64,000 bases of DNA from Gemmatimonadaceae bacterium (lineage in GTDB: Bacteria > Gemmatimonadota > Gemmatimonadetes > Gemmatimonadales > Gemmatimonadaceae). Position numbers and translations under genes: made by a program. Positions 43,873 to 52,560 of the stretch are shown here, piece after piece (position 1 is the stretch's first letter; the number at the start of each line of letters is the position of its first letter). The notes below the pieces were generated by a model, which was given only the letters and a program-made list of their open reading frames with translations, did no database searches and had not been told where the DNA came from. Location: NCBI GenBank assembly GCA_019752115.1, contig JAIEMN010000019.1, forward strand, positions 62,001 to 126,000. Reading direction: 5' to 3'.

Positions 43873-45324
43873 GTGAGCCCACTGTTCGCCACCATTGCCC
43901 TCGTCCTGATCCCCCTGGGGGCCCTCGCGGTCGCGCCCGCCGTGGATCTGCTGACCGGCATCATGCTGTCGCTGGTCACCTTCATCGCGCTGGTGATCGA
44001 TCGGTATGCCCAGCGCTACCTCGACGGGCAGGCCGCGGCGCCGTTCTACCGGCGCTGGTTCGTCAGCACGATTGCGGCCACGTCGCTCCTGGTCACGGCG
44101 GGCGATCTCCGCCTCCTCGCGCTCGCGTGGACGCTGTCCAGTCTCTCGCTGCACCAGCTGCTGACGTTCTTCGCCGACCGGCCACAGGCGCAGGTCGCGG
44201 CGCACAAGAAGTTCCTGCTCAGCCGCCTCGCGGATGTGGTGATCTACGCGGCGGTGTTCCTGCTCGGTCGCAGCTTCGGCACCTATGACATCGCCGCGAT
44301 CACCGCGGCCGCGCCCACCCTGCCGCAGCTGCCCACGGCCGTGCACGCGGCAGGCTTCCTGCTCGTCGCCGGCGTCGCACTCCGCTCCGCGCAGCTCCCC
44401 TTCCACGGCTGGCTCATTCAGGTCATGGAAGCGCCGACGCCGGTGTCCGCGCTGCTACACGCCGGCGTGGTGAACATCGGCGGCTATGTGCTCATTCGCC
44501 TGGCCGGTCTCATGGGGCTGCTCTCCGGCCCGATGGCGGCGCTCGTGGCCATCGGCACGATCACGGCGGTGCTGGCAGCGCTCGTCACGATGACGCGCGT
44601 GAGTGTGAAGGTGGCGCTCGCCTGGTCCACCGCGGCGCAGATGGGCTTCATGCTGCTCGAGTGCGGACTCGGAGCGTGGGAGCTCGCGCTGCTGCATCTC
44701 GTGGCGCACTCCTGCTACAAGGCGTACGCCTTCCTCGGCTCTGGCGGTGTCGTGGCGGCGCATGCGCGTCGCGCGTTGGCGCCAGCCGCGCCCACGAATT
44801 CGGCGGCGCAATGGCTGCTGGCGCTGGCCGCCTCGGCCACCGTGGCGGCGGCGACGGCGCTCATCGCATGGCCCACACTGGCCAGCGATCGGCGCGCGTG
44901 GGTGGCGATCGGGTTGCTCGCCCTGGCGATCGCGCCACTGTTCGCGGCCATGCGCGGCGCCACGTGGGGCCGCCGCCTCGCGCTGGGTGGCGTGGCCGTG
45001 AGTGTGGCCGCGCTCTACTCGGGGTGGCATAGCCTCGCGACGGCGCTGCTCCCGGTGCCGGCCGCCGCCCCGGCGACGCCCACGATGCTGACGGTGGTGG
45101 TGACGCTGGTCGCGTTTGCGATGCTCTTCGCGGTGCAGACGCTGGTGGCGGTGCGCCCGACGGCGCGCTTCGCGCGGGCCCTGCAGGCGTGGGCCTTTGC
45201 CGGCTTCCACCTGGATGATCTGTTCACGCGCGCCACGTTCTTCGTGTGGCCGCCGCGCCATGTGCGGCAGTCGCCGACGCCGGTGCGTCCGTCGGCGCCG
45301 CGCCCCATCGCGAAGGCGGCGTGA
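43873..45324 (+). CDS. dabB: DabB-like proton-conducting membrane subunit (inorganic carbon transporter)
   Basis: 483 residues from the GTG at 43873, which has GGAG upstream; an earlier GTG at 43852 is in frame. It is a polytopic member of the NuoL/MrpA antiporter family. It carries the proton-channel core AHKKFLLSRLADVVIYA, ALRSAQLPFHGWLIQVMEAPTPVSALLHAGVVNIGGYVLIRL and STAAQMGFMLLECGLGAWELALLHLVAHSCYKAYAFLGSG (broken here by family variation). It is shorter than NuoL (about 610) and is followed by the DUF2309 gene overlapping by one base (TGATG), which identifies it as DabB of the DAB system, not a complex I subunit. It would supply the proton flow that drives CO2 hydration by DabA. Confidence 0.88.
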   Translation: MSPLFATIALVLIPLGALAVAPAVDLLTGIMLSLVTFIALVIDRYAQRYLDGQAAAPFYRRWFVSTIAATSLLVTAGDLRLLALAWTLSSLSLHQLLTFFADRPQAQVAAHKKFLLSRLADVVIYAAVFLLGRSFGTYDIAAITAAAPTLPQLPTAVHAAGFLLVAGVALRSAQLPFHGWLIQVMEAPTPVSALLHAGVVNIGGYVLIRLAGLMGLLSGPMAALVAIGTITAVLAALVTMTRVSVKVALAWSTAAQMGFMLLECGLGAWELALLHLVAHSCYKAYAFLGSGGVVAAHARRALAPAAPTNSAAQWLLALAASATVAAATALIAWPTLASDRRAWVAIGLLALAIAPLFAAMRGATWGRRLALGGVAVSVAALYSGWHSLATALLPVPAAAPATPTMLTVVVTLVAFAMLFAVQTLVAVRPTARFARALQAWAFAGFHLDDLFTRATFFVWPPRHVRQSPTPVRPSAPRPIAKAA

Positions 45325-47795
45325 TGCGCCACACCACCATTCGCCCCGGCCTGACAGCGACCGCGACCCAGACGATGCAGGCCGTTGAAGCGGCGTGCGC
45401 CCGCATCGCGCCGGCGTGGCCACTCGATCGGCTGATCGCGGTGAATCCGTGGTGGGGATACGTCGGCGAGCCGATCGCCGACGCCAGCGCCGAACTGGCG
45501 GCGTTGGGCGGCGCGCGGCTCACCATGCCCCGTGCGTGGTTCAGGGCCCGTTACTCGACGGGCGGGTTCGCCGACCGCCATCTGGCGAAGGCGATCGCGC
45601 AGCTCGGCGCGCCGATGAGCGTCGATCGGGTGCGGCAGTTGCTCGCGGAAGACGCGCCGGAGTTCCCCACGTGGCGTCTCATGACCGACGTGGTCGATGA
45701 GACGCGCGATGCGGTGCGTCAGGGCACCTGGCGCGAGTTCGTCGCCGAGCATGTGAGCCATGTGTGCGGCGCGTGGTTTGGTGAAGGGCAGGCGCGTTGG
45801 CCCGCGGAGCGCGACGGCGGGCTGTATGGCCTGTGGCGCGGCATGGCCGCGCAGGATGCCGGCGTGCGCTTGCGGATGGGGCTGCGCGGATTTCGTGAGG
45901 CCGCGGCGCAGTTGCCTGAGGATCCGCGTGCGTTGCTCGTGGATGGGCTCGAGGAGCTTGGCGTGCCCACGGCGCTGCGCACGGCCTATTGCACGGCGCT
46001 GCTCCTGAGCGTGTCCGGGTGGGCAGCCGCGTGCGCGTTTCAGGAGTGGGAGGCGCGTCTGGCCGGGCGCACGGATGATCATCTCATCCATCTGCTCGCA
46101 GCGCGGCTGGCGTGGGAACTGCTGCTGTTCCGTCTGGCCGCATCGCCAGCGCTCGCGTCGCGCTGGGAATCCGCGCGGCAGGAATGGCCCCGGCTCGCCG
46201 CGCCGATCCGCGATGCGCAGGCGGTGGACTGGGTGCTGCAGCAGGCGCTGGAGGTCGCGTATCAGGAACAGTCCGTGGCGCTGCTCGCCGGTGGGCGGAC
46301 GGCATCAGACGTGACGCCGGCGGCGCAGGCGGTGTTCTGCATCGATGTGCGCTCGGAGGTGATGCGTCGCGCGCTTGAGGGGGCGATGCCCGATGTGGCG
46401 ACGCTGGGCTTCGCCGGATTCTTTGGTCTGCCGATCGCGTATGCCACCGACAGTGCCGAGCGGCCGCAGCTTCCCGGGCTGCTCGCGGCGACGCTGCGGG
46501 TGGAGGATGCGGGCGACGGGGCCGACGAGGCGGCACGCGCGCGACGCGAAAACGCCGCGCTCGCGCGGGCGTGGAAGTCGTTCACGGGAGCGGCGGCGTC
46601 GGCGTTCACGGCCGTTGAGGCGACGGGGCTTGGTGCGGCTGTCTCGCTGGTGCGGGAAAGCCTGGGCGCTCGCGCGGCCGGATTCGACCCGCTGCGCGAC
46701 ACACTCGCGTCGGCCACGAGCCCGCTGGCGCCGCGCCTTGCCGATACGGCGCGTGATGGCAGCCCGGTGGATCTCGCGGCGCGCACGAAGCTGGCCGCCG
46801 GCATTCTGCGGGCCATGAGCCTGACGCACGGCTTCGCGCGCCTCGTGGCGCTCGTGGGGCACGGGGCCACGACGTGCAACAATCCGCAGGCCGCGGGGCT
46901 CGCCTGCGGCGCGTGCGGTGGGCAAAGCGGTGAAGTGAATGCGCGGGTGCTGGCCGCGTTGCTCAACGATGGCGCGGTGCGCGAGGCTCTGGTGACCCAG
47001 GGCATCACCGTGCCGGCGACGACGTGGTTCGTGGCCGGGTTGCACGACACGGTCACCGATGACGTCACGCTGTACGACACGGCAGCGGTGCCGGCGTCGC
47101 ATGCGGCGGACCTGGCGCGCTTTCGCGAGGCGTTGGTCGTTGCGGGGGCAACGGCCCGTCGTGAGCGGGCGCCGCGCCTCGGGCTCGGCGCCATCGCGCA
47201 CGACGACGCGCGCCTGCTGGCCACCCTGCGCCGCCGAGCGACGGACTGGTCTGAGGTGCGCCCTGAATGGGCGCTCGCGCGCAACGCGGCGTTCGTGATC
47301 GCGCCGCGCACGCGCACCCGCGGCGTGTCGCTCGATGGGCGCGCGTTCCTGCACGAGTACCGGTGGCAGGAGGACGCGGGCTTTGGGGTGCTCGAGCTGA
47401 TCCTGACGGCGCCGATGGTGGTGACGAACTGGATCAACCTGCAGTATCACGCGTCTACAGTGGACCCGGTGCGCTTCGGCAGCGGCGACAAGGTGCTGCA
47501 CAACGTGGCCGGCGGCAACGTGGGGGTGTTCGAGGGCGCCGGGGGCGACCTGCGCATCGGACTGGCCCTGCAGTCGGTGCACGACGGGACCGACTGGGTG
47601 CATGAGCCGCTGCGGCTGTCGGTCTTCGTGGAAGCGCCGGCCACGGCCATCGACGGCATTCTGGCCAAGCACGCGGTGGTGCGGCAGCTCGTGGAGCACG
47701 GCTGGCTGCATCTGTTCCGCATCGACCCGGTCGATCACCACGTATACCGGCGCCTGGCCACGTCGTGGGTGCCGGAGGGAAATCGAGCGCGCTGA
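45324..47795 (+). CDS. dabA: DabA (DUF2309) CO2-hydrating subunit
   Basis: 823 residues from the ATG at 45324. DUF2309/DabA proteins contain a beta-carbonic-anhydrase-like zinc site. Here the ligand motifs are visible as FCIDVRSE (Cys and Asp near residues 338-340) and GHGATTCNNPQAAGLACGACGG (His near 512, Cys near 527). The N-terminus PLDRLIAVNPWWGYVGEPI and the C-terminal VTNWINLQYHASTVDPVRFGSGDKVLHNV are also family signatures. With DabB it forms an energy-coupled system that traps CO2 as bicarbonate in the cytoplasm. Its presence without Rubisco genes nearby fits heterotrophs that need bicarbonate for carboxylations in air. Confidence 0.93.
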   Translation: MRHTTIRPGLTATATQTMQAVEAACARIAPAWPLDRLIAVNPWWGYVGEPIADASAELAALGGARLTMPRAWFRARYSTGGFADRHLAKAIAQLGAPMSVDRVRQLLAEDAPEFPTWRLMTDVVDETRDAVRQGTWREFVAEHVSHVCGAWFGEGQARWPAERDGGLYGLWRGMAAQDAGVRLRMGLRGFREAAAQLPEDPRALLVDGLEELGVPTALRTAYCTALLLSVSGWAAACAFQEWEARLAGRTDDHLIHLLAARLAWELLLFRLAASPALASRWESARQEWPRLAAPIRDAQAVDWVLQQALEVAYQEQSVALLAGGRTASDVTPAAQAVFCIDVRSEVMRRALEGAMPDVATLGFAGFFGLPIAYATDSAERPQLPGLLAATLRVEDAGDGADEAARARRENAALARAWKSFTGAAASAFTAVEATGLGAAVSLVRESLGARAAGFDPLRDTLASATSPLAPRLADTARDGSPVDLAARTKLAAGILRAMSLTHGFARLVALVGHGATTCNNPQAAGLACGACGGQSGEVNARVLAALLNDGAVREALVTQGITVPATTWFVAGLHDTVTDDVTLYDTAAVPASHAADLARFREALVVAGATARRERAPRLGLGAIAHDDARLLATLRRRATDWSEVRPEWALARNAAFVIAPRTRTRGVSLDGRAFLHEYRWQEDAGFGVLELILTAPMVVTNWINLQYHASTVDPVRFGSGDKVLHNVAGGNVGVFEGAGGDLRIGLALQSVHDGTDWVHEPLRLSVFVEAPATAIDGILAKHAVVRQLVEHGWLHLFRIDPVDHHVYRRLATSWVPEGNRAR

Positions 47796-47815
47796 CCGGC
47801 GCGCTTCCCTGCCCA

Positions 47816-48226
47816 TCAGGCCGACGCGTTCAGCGTCTCCGCCAGAACACGCAGGAGGCCAGCCGCGCCGATGGGTTTCCCAAGCACGCGGGTCGCTCCG
47901 AGCGCCATCAAGGCCGCATCGTCGGTATCGGCATAGCCTGTCAGGACGATCACCGGCACGGTGGAGCCCAGCGCTTTCAAACCGGCCAGCAGACAGGGGC
48001 CGTCGCACGTCGGCATCACCACGTCGGCCACGATGATGTCGAACGGGGTGTGCGCGACCAGCGCCAGCGCTTCCGCCCCGTCGGCGGCGAGGTGCACCTC
48101 ATAGCGCTCGGTTTCGAGTACGCGCGCCAGCATGCGCCGGAGCGCCGGCTCATCGTCAACGACGAGCACACGAGCGCTCTGGACGGCCGTGTCCGCTGCG
48201 TTTGTGGTGGCGAGGACGTCGATCAT
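47816..48226 (-). CDS. Single-domain response regulator (receiver only)
   Basis: 136 residues from the ATG at 48226 (MIDVLATTNAADTA). It is a full CheY-type receiver: VLVVDDEPALRR (acidic pair), DIIVADVVMPTCDG (phospho-acceptor Asp before VVMP), VPVIVLTGYAD (Thr) and RVLGKPIG (Lys). There is no output domain. It overlaps the histidine kinase gene by 4 bp (ATGA), so the kinase is its cognate donor or it is part of a phosphorelay. The target is unknown. Confidence 0.9.
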   Translation of the reverse strand: MIDVLATTNAADTAVQSARVLVVDDEPALRRMLARVLETERYEVHLAADGAEALALVAHTPFDIIVADVVMPTCDGPCLLAGLKALGSTVPVIVLTGYADTDDAALMALGATRVLGKPIGAAGLLRVLAETLNASA

Positions 48227-49359
48227 GCCGACGCGGAGGCGACGCGGGGAATCCGCACGACACATTCGTGTACGGGCGGCGCCGGCGTCCATGTCACGCT
48301 CCCACCGAACCGATCGGCCAACACGGTCAGCAATTCCGTTGGCGACAACCCGCCGATCCCGCTCGCGCTCGGCGGACTCTCGTCGCTCCCGTAGCGGCAC
48401 ACTACCTCGACGTGACTGGGCGTTGACCGCACGTGGAAGCGAATGACCCGCTCATCGGCCGTTCGCGTCCGCGCGCGATCGATCGCCAGGTCGAGCAGGA
48501 GCACCAGCGCCCGCAGCAGATCGGCGAGACGCGCCTGCGCACGGTCGGCGCCGGCACGATCGTCGATGGTGCACGTGATGCCCAGCCCCGCCAGCCGCGA
48601 CTCGAAGAGCGTGTGGGCAATTGCCAGTGCCCGCCCCACATCACCATCGTCGGCCGCGTCCGGCCCCGGTGCCGCGCTCTCGGCCGCTATTCCCGTATCC
48701 GTCTCGGAGGCCAGCAGACGCAACGCGCTGGTCACGCGACCGGCCCGCTCCACCATGTCCGCGATGGTGGCCACCGCGTCCTGATCGGCATCGGCGGATG
48801 GCCCCGACCGACGGCTCGCCGAGAGCACGTTCGAGGCGAGAAGAATCACCTGGAGCGGCGTGTTGAGTTCATGCGCCAACATCGCGGCCCAGTGCGTGAG
48901 CACCGCAATGCGCGCCTGCTGCTCGCGACGCACGCGTGTCTCCGCGACCTTGAGCGCCGTCACGTCCAGATGCGTGCCGGTAAAGCGGATCGGCGCGCCA
49001 TTCGCATCCCGGCCGGAGATGCGCCCGCGGTCCATGATGAATCGCCACGTCCCATCGGCGTGCCGCATTCGATGAACGTTCTGGTAGTGGTCCGTGCGCC
49101 CCTCCACATGAGCCCCGATGTCCGCGTAGCACCCGGCGATATCGTCGGGATGCACGCGCGAGGACCACGTCTCGAGCACCATGGGGGTCTCGGCATGGAC
49201 CAGCCCGAGCATCGTGCACCATCGCCGATCGAACTGCACGGAGTTGTCTCGCAGATCCCAGTCCCAGATGCCGAGATCCGCGCCCTCGAGGGCGAGGTCC
49301 AACCGCTCGATCAGGTCGGCACTCGAGAGTTCGTCGAGGAACTTGCGCGTGAGGCTCAT
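48223..49359 (-). CDS. PAS-domain histidine kinase, soluble
   Basis: 378 residues from the ATG at 49359 (MSLTRKFLDELSSADLIERL). Residues 25-150 form a PAS/PAC domain (ALEGADLGIWDWDLRDNSVQFDRRWCTMLG, ending TGTHLDVTALKVAE). The dimerisation helix carries the phospho-His in WAAMLAHELNTPLQVILLAS. The ATPase half is recognisable but atypical: there is no clear DxGxG motif, only GIGGLSPTELLTVLADRFGGSVTW with the final strands. No membrane segments, so it should sense a cytoplasmic signal. Its stop overlaps the receiver gene by 4 bp. Confidence 0.83.
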   Translation of the reverse strand: MSLTRKFLDELSSADLIERLDLALEGADLGIWDWDLRDNSVQFDRRWCTMLGLVHAETPMVLETWSSRVHPDDIAGCYADIGAHVEGRTDHYQNVHRMRHADGTWRFIMDRGRISGRDANGAPIRFTGTHLDVTALKVAETRVRREQQARIAVLTHWAAMLAHELNTPLQVILLASNVLSASRRSGPSADADQDAVATIADMVERAGRVTSALRLLASETDTGIAAESAAPGPDAADDGDVGRALAIAHTLFESRLAGLGITCTIDDRAGADRAQARLADLLRALVLLLDLAIDRARTRTADERVIRFHVRSTPSHVEVVCRYGSDESPPSASGIGGLSPTELLTVLADRFGGSVTWTPAPPVHECVVRIPRVASASA

Positions 49360-49640
49360 GCCACCGATGCGGTCGATTGTGCTGGTGTACCGCTCCGCCG
49401 AACGACATCGTACGGCGGTCGGCGCGAACACTCTTAGCGCTAGCTTAACTCGTCGCGGCGTTCTTTGTGCGACGGTTGCCTGTCGGACCATTCGATCGCC
49501 ATCAAAGCCCGTCGCGGGCGGCAATTCTCCCTCGCTGGTCGCCTTTGCGCGGCCGCGAGGGCCGGTGGCGATGCGATCGGTCCAGCGTGGGCGGGGAGGC
49601 CACCCCTATCCGCGACGTGAACCGGTCGGCAACGTAGAAC

Positions 49641-50978
49641 ATGACTTGGCATACGCCGCTCGTTCGCGAGGCCACCCGGCCCCTGGTGTTCACTGCCGTG
49701 CTGCTTGCCGCGACGGCGCTCGCGCTCTTCCCGGCTCGCGCGCGGGCGCGGGCACCGCAGGCGACGACGGCCGCCTATCGCTTCGCCCGGCTCGTGAATG
49801 GTGACGGGCGCATCATCACGGATGCGGTGGTCGTGGTCCGCAACGGACGCATTGTGCGCGTCGGCTCCGGCGCCGCCGCCATTCCGCCGGGTGCCGCGCT
49901 CACCGATCTGCGGCCACTCACCGCCATTCCGGGACTCATCGACCTGCATACGCACGTCACGTATTGGTGGGATCGGGCTCCCGGCACCCGGCCGTTCGGC
50001 CCCGGCACGCGCCGCACCCCCGCCGAAGTGGCGACGGTGGCCATGGAGAATGCGCGCCTGACGCTGGAAACGGGGGTCACCACCGCGCGTGATCTGGGCG
50101 CCACCGGCTACGCCGATGTCCTGATGCGCGATCGGATCGCGCGTGGCGAGGCGGTTGGCCCCCGACTGGTCGTGGCGGGCTTCGGCCTGCAGAAGGTGAT
50201 GCCCACGGCCGCTGCCGCCCCGACGCCGGCCGGCGCGTGGCGGCGCGGCCGCATCACCACGCTCGCGGACATCGACAGCGCGGTCCAGGCGCAGGTCGAT
50301 TCCGGCGCCGATGTGATCAAGATGTATGGCTCACGCGGCACCGGCGCCGACACGAGCACCACCCAGACCTTCACATTCGAGGAGATGCAGCGGGCGGTGA
50401 CCGCGGCGCGGCGGCTCCACCGTCGTATCGCGATTCACTCGTACGGGGCGAGCGGCGGCCGCGATGCCGTGCGCGCCGGTGCCACGACCCTCGAGCATGC
50501 GGTGGATCTCGACGACGCCACGCTCGCCCTGATGAAGGCGCAGGGCACGATCTACGTGCCGACGATGGACCACAACCGCTACTACGCGGATTTCCGCTCC
50601 GACTACGGCTACTCAGATGAGCAAGCGGCGGGGCTCGACGCGTATCGCGCGCGCAACACCGCCACGACGCGGCGCGCCATCAAGGCCGGCGTCAAGGTGG
50701 GGATGGGCTCCGATGCGGTCCACCTGATGTTCGGGCAGAACACACGGGAGCTCGGTCTGCTCGTCGAGGCGGGCATGACGCCGCTCGAGGCGCTGCGCGC
50801 CGCCACGCTGACCGGCGCCGAAGCGCTCGGGATGAGCGACCGCCTTGGTCGTGTCGCGCCAGGCTATCTGGCGGATATCGTGGCCGTGCGCGGCAACCCG
50901 GAGCGCGACGTGCGCGCCATCATCGACAGCGTGCGGTGGGTGATGAAGGACGGACGGGTGGTGGTCGACCGGCGTTGA
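49641..50978 (+). CDS. Secreted amidohydrolase-family metalloenzyme
   Basis: 445 residues. An N-terminal signal sequence (hydrophobic segment about 15-33, ending ARARARA) suggests export. The metal site follows the amidohydrolase pattern: GLIDLHTHVTYWW (HxH after strand 1), VIKMYGS (bridging Lys), IAIHSYG and LEHAVDL (His on strands 5 and 6), VGMGSDAV (Asp on strand 8). The subgroup is closest to imidazolonepropionase-like or prolidase-like proteins, which include Xaa-Pro/Xaa-Arg dipeptidases. The precise substrate is unknown. The gene converges on the symporter gene, with 16 bp between stops. Confidence 0.88.
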   Translation: MTWHTPLVREATRPLVFTAVLLAATALALFPARARARAPQATTAAYRFARLVNGDGRIITDAVVVVRNGRIVRVGSGAAAIPPGAALTDLRPLTAIPGLIDLHTHVTYWWDRAPGTRPFGPGTRRTPAEVATVAMENARLTLETGVTTARDLGATGYADVLMRDRIARGEAVGPRLVVAGFGLQKVMPTAAAAPTPAGAWRRGRITTLADIDSAVQAQVDSGADVIKMYGSRGTGADTSTTQTFTFEEMQRAVTAARRLHRRIAIHSYGASGGRDAVRAGATTLEHAVDLDDATLALMKAQGTIYVPTMDHNRYYADFRSDYGYSDEQAAGLDAYRARNTATTRRAIKAGVKVGMGSDAVHLMFGQNTRELGLLVEAGMTPLEALRAATLTGAEALGMSDRLGRVAPGYLADIVAVRGNPERDVRAIIDSVRWVMKDGRVVVDRR

Positions 50979-50994
50979 GCCGGCCGTTCGGTGC

Positions 50995-52560
50995 TCAGAT
51001 CAGATGCGGGAGCGCCAGCGCGAGACTCAGCATGGCCACGAAATAGCTCACCAGGATGAGCGCCTCCCGCCGCGGCACCACGACGCTCTGGATGGGCGGA
51101 GCGCCGCCATTCACGCGTGAGGCGGGGCCCAGGACGGCGACGGCCGTCGTCACCACGAAGCCGGTGAGGTTCCACCAGAACCAGAAGACCTTCGTGGGGA
51201 AGAAGACCCACAGGATGACGTTCGTCAGCACGCCGGCGACGATGCCCAGATTCATGCGGGTCGGAGAGACGCGCGTCGTGAGCATGGCCAGCACGAAGGT
51301 CGCCAGAATGGAGCCGTAGAAGAGCGACCCGACCTTGTTGATGGCCTCGATGACGGTGCTGGCGATGTTGCCGGCGGCAAAGGCGAACGCCATGCAGGCG
51401 ATGCCCCAGCCGGCGGTAATGAGCCGGCTCGTGCGGATGTAGGCCGCATCGGCCAGCGGCGTGGTGCGGCGCCGGACGATGAAGTCTTCGATGCTCACCG
51501 CCGCCAGCGAGTTGATCGTGGCACTCATGGCCGACATCCCCGCCGACAGGACCGCGATGATCAGCAGCCCCACGAGCCCGTGCGGGAGATACGTGGCGAT
51601 GAACGTGGGCACGAGGAGGTCCGGACGCGCCTCCGGGATGCTGGCGCGAAACGCCGGGGTCGTGATCGCGACCGTGCCAAGGATGAGCCCCATGGCACAG
51701 TAGAGAAACGTGAGCGGGAAGCGCATCAGCCCGTTGAAGATGAGCGCGCCGCGAATCTCGCCCAGATTGCGGCCGCTCAGCGCGCGCTGCGCCTGGCTCT
51801 GATCGGTGCCGTAGTACGAGGCATACAGGAAGAAGCCGCCCAGTACCATGGGCCAGAAGCCGAACTCGGCGCCGTCATTGATACCCAGGCCACCAAAGTT
51901 CACCGCCTGCAGCCGGCTCCGATCAAGCGCGACGGTGAAGGCGTCCCAGCCACCGATCAGGTGCAACCCGACCCCACCACATGCCAGGATCCCGAGGAAG
52001 AGGATCGAGAGCTGCACGATATCGGTGTAGACCACCGCCCGCATGCCGCCCATGACGGAATACACCGTGGTGACGCTGCCGGCGAAGATGATCATCGACC
52101 ACACCGGCACGCGCAGTACGACCGACAGCACCAGCGCCAGCGCGTACACCTTGATGCCCGTGGCGAACGCGCGGCTCAGCTGGAAGACGACGCTCACCAG
52201 CAAGCGCGTGCTGCCGCTGAACTGCCGCTCCAGGAACTCGTAGACGCTGATGACCTTCGACTGGTAGAGCGGCGGGATGATCACCGTCACCAGAAAGAGC
52301 ATCGCCAGCGGGACGGCGAACTCATAGCTGAGCCACTGCATGCCGCCACCGCGGCGGAGCCCGACGAACGCCGGCGCCGAGATGAAGCTCACCGCCGACA
52401 GCTGCGTCGCCATCGTGGACAGGCCGATCTGCCAGTAACTGAAGCCGCGTCCACCCAGATAGTACTCGTTGTGGTCGGTCTGGCTGCCGCTGGCGCGCCA
52501 TCCGATGTACAGCACGGCGCTGATGTACGCACCAACGACCAACCAGTCGAGCACATTCAT
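50995..52560 (-). CDS. Sodium/solute symporter (SSS family)
   Basis: 521 residues from the ATG at 52560 (MNVLDWLVVGAYISAVLYIGW). About 13 membrane segments; the SSS signature region includes YYLGGRGFSYWQIGLSTMATQLSAVSFI, FAVPLAMLFLVTVIIPPLY and VVYTDIVQLSILFLG. SSS carriers use Na+ to import sugars, amino acids or osmolytes. The ATG overlaps the stop of the GH63-like hydrolase gene by 4 bp, so the transported compound is probably a substrate or product of that enzyme. Confidence 0.9.
   Translation of the reverse strand: MNVLDWLVVGAYISAVLYIGWRASGSQTDHNEYYLGGRGFSYWQIGLSTMATQLSAVSFISAPAFVGLRRGGGMQWLSYEFAVPLAMLFLVTVIIPPLYQSKVISVYEFLERQFSGSTRLLVSVVFQLSRAFATGIKVYALALVLSVVLRVPVWSMIIFAGSVTTVYSVMGGMRAVVYTDIVQLSILFLGILACGGVGLHLIGGWDAFTVALDRSRLQAVNFGGLGINDGAEFGFWPMVLGGFFLYASYYGTDQSQAQRALSGRNLGEIRGALIFNGLMRFPLTFLYCAMGLILGTVAITTPAFRASIPEARPDLLVPTFIATYLPHGLVGLLIIAVLSAGMSAMSATINSLAAVSIEDFIVRRRTTPLADAAYIRTSRLITAGWGIACMAFAFAAGNIASTVIEAINKVGSLFYGSILATFVLAMLTTRVSPTRMNLGIVAGVLTNVILWVFFPTKVFWFWWNLTGFVVTTAVAVLGPASRVNGGAPPIQSVVVPRREALILVSYFVAMLSLALALPHLI

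Noticed and set aside
46262-48008. Long minus-strand frames opposite dabA
   Set aside because: Antisense shadows of a well-recognised DUF2309 gene.
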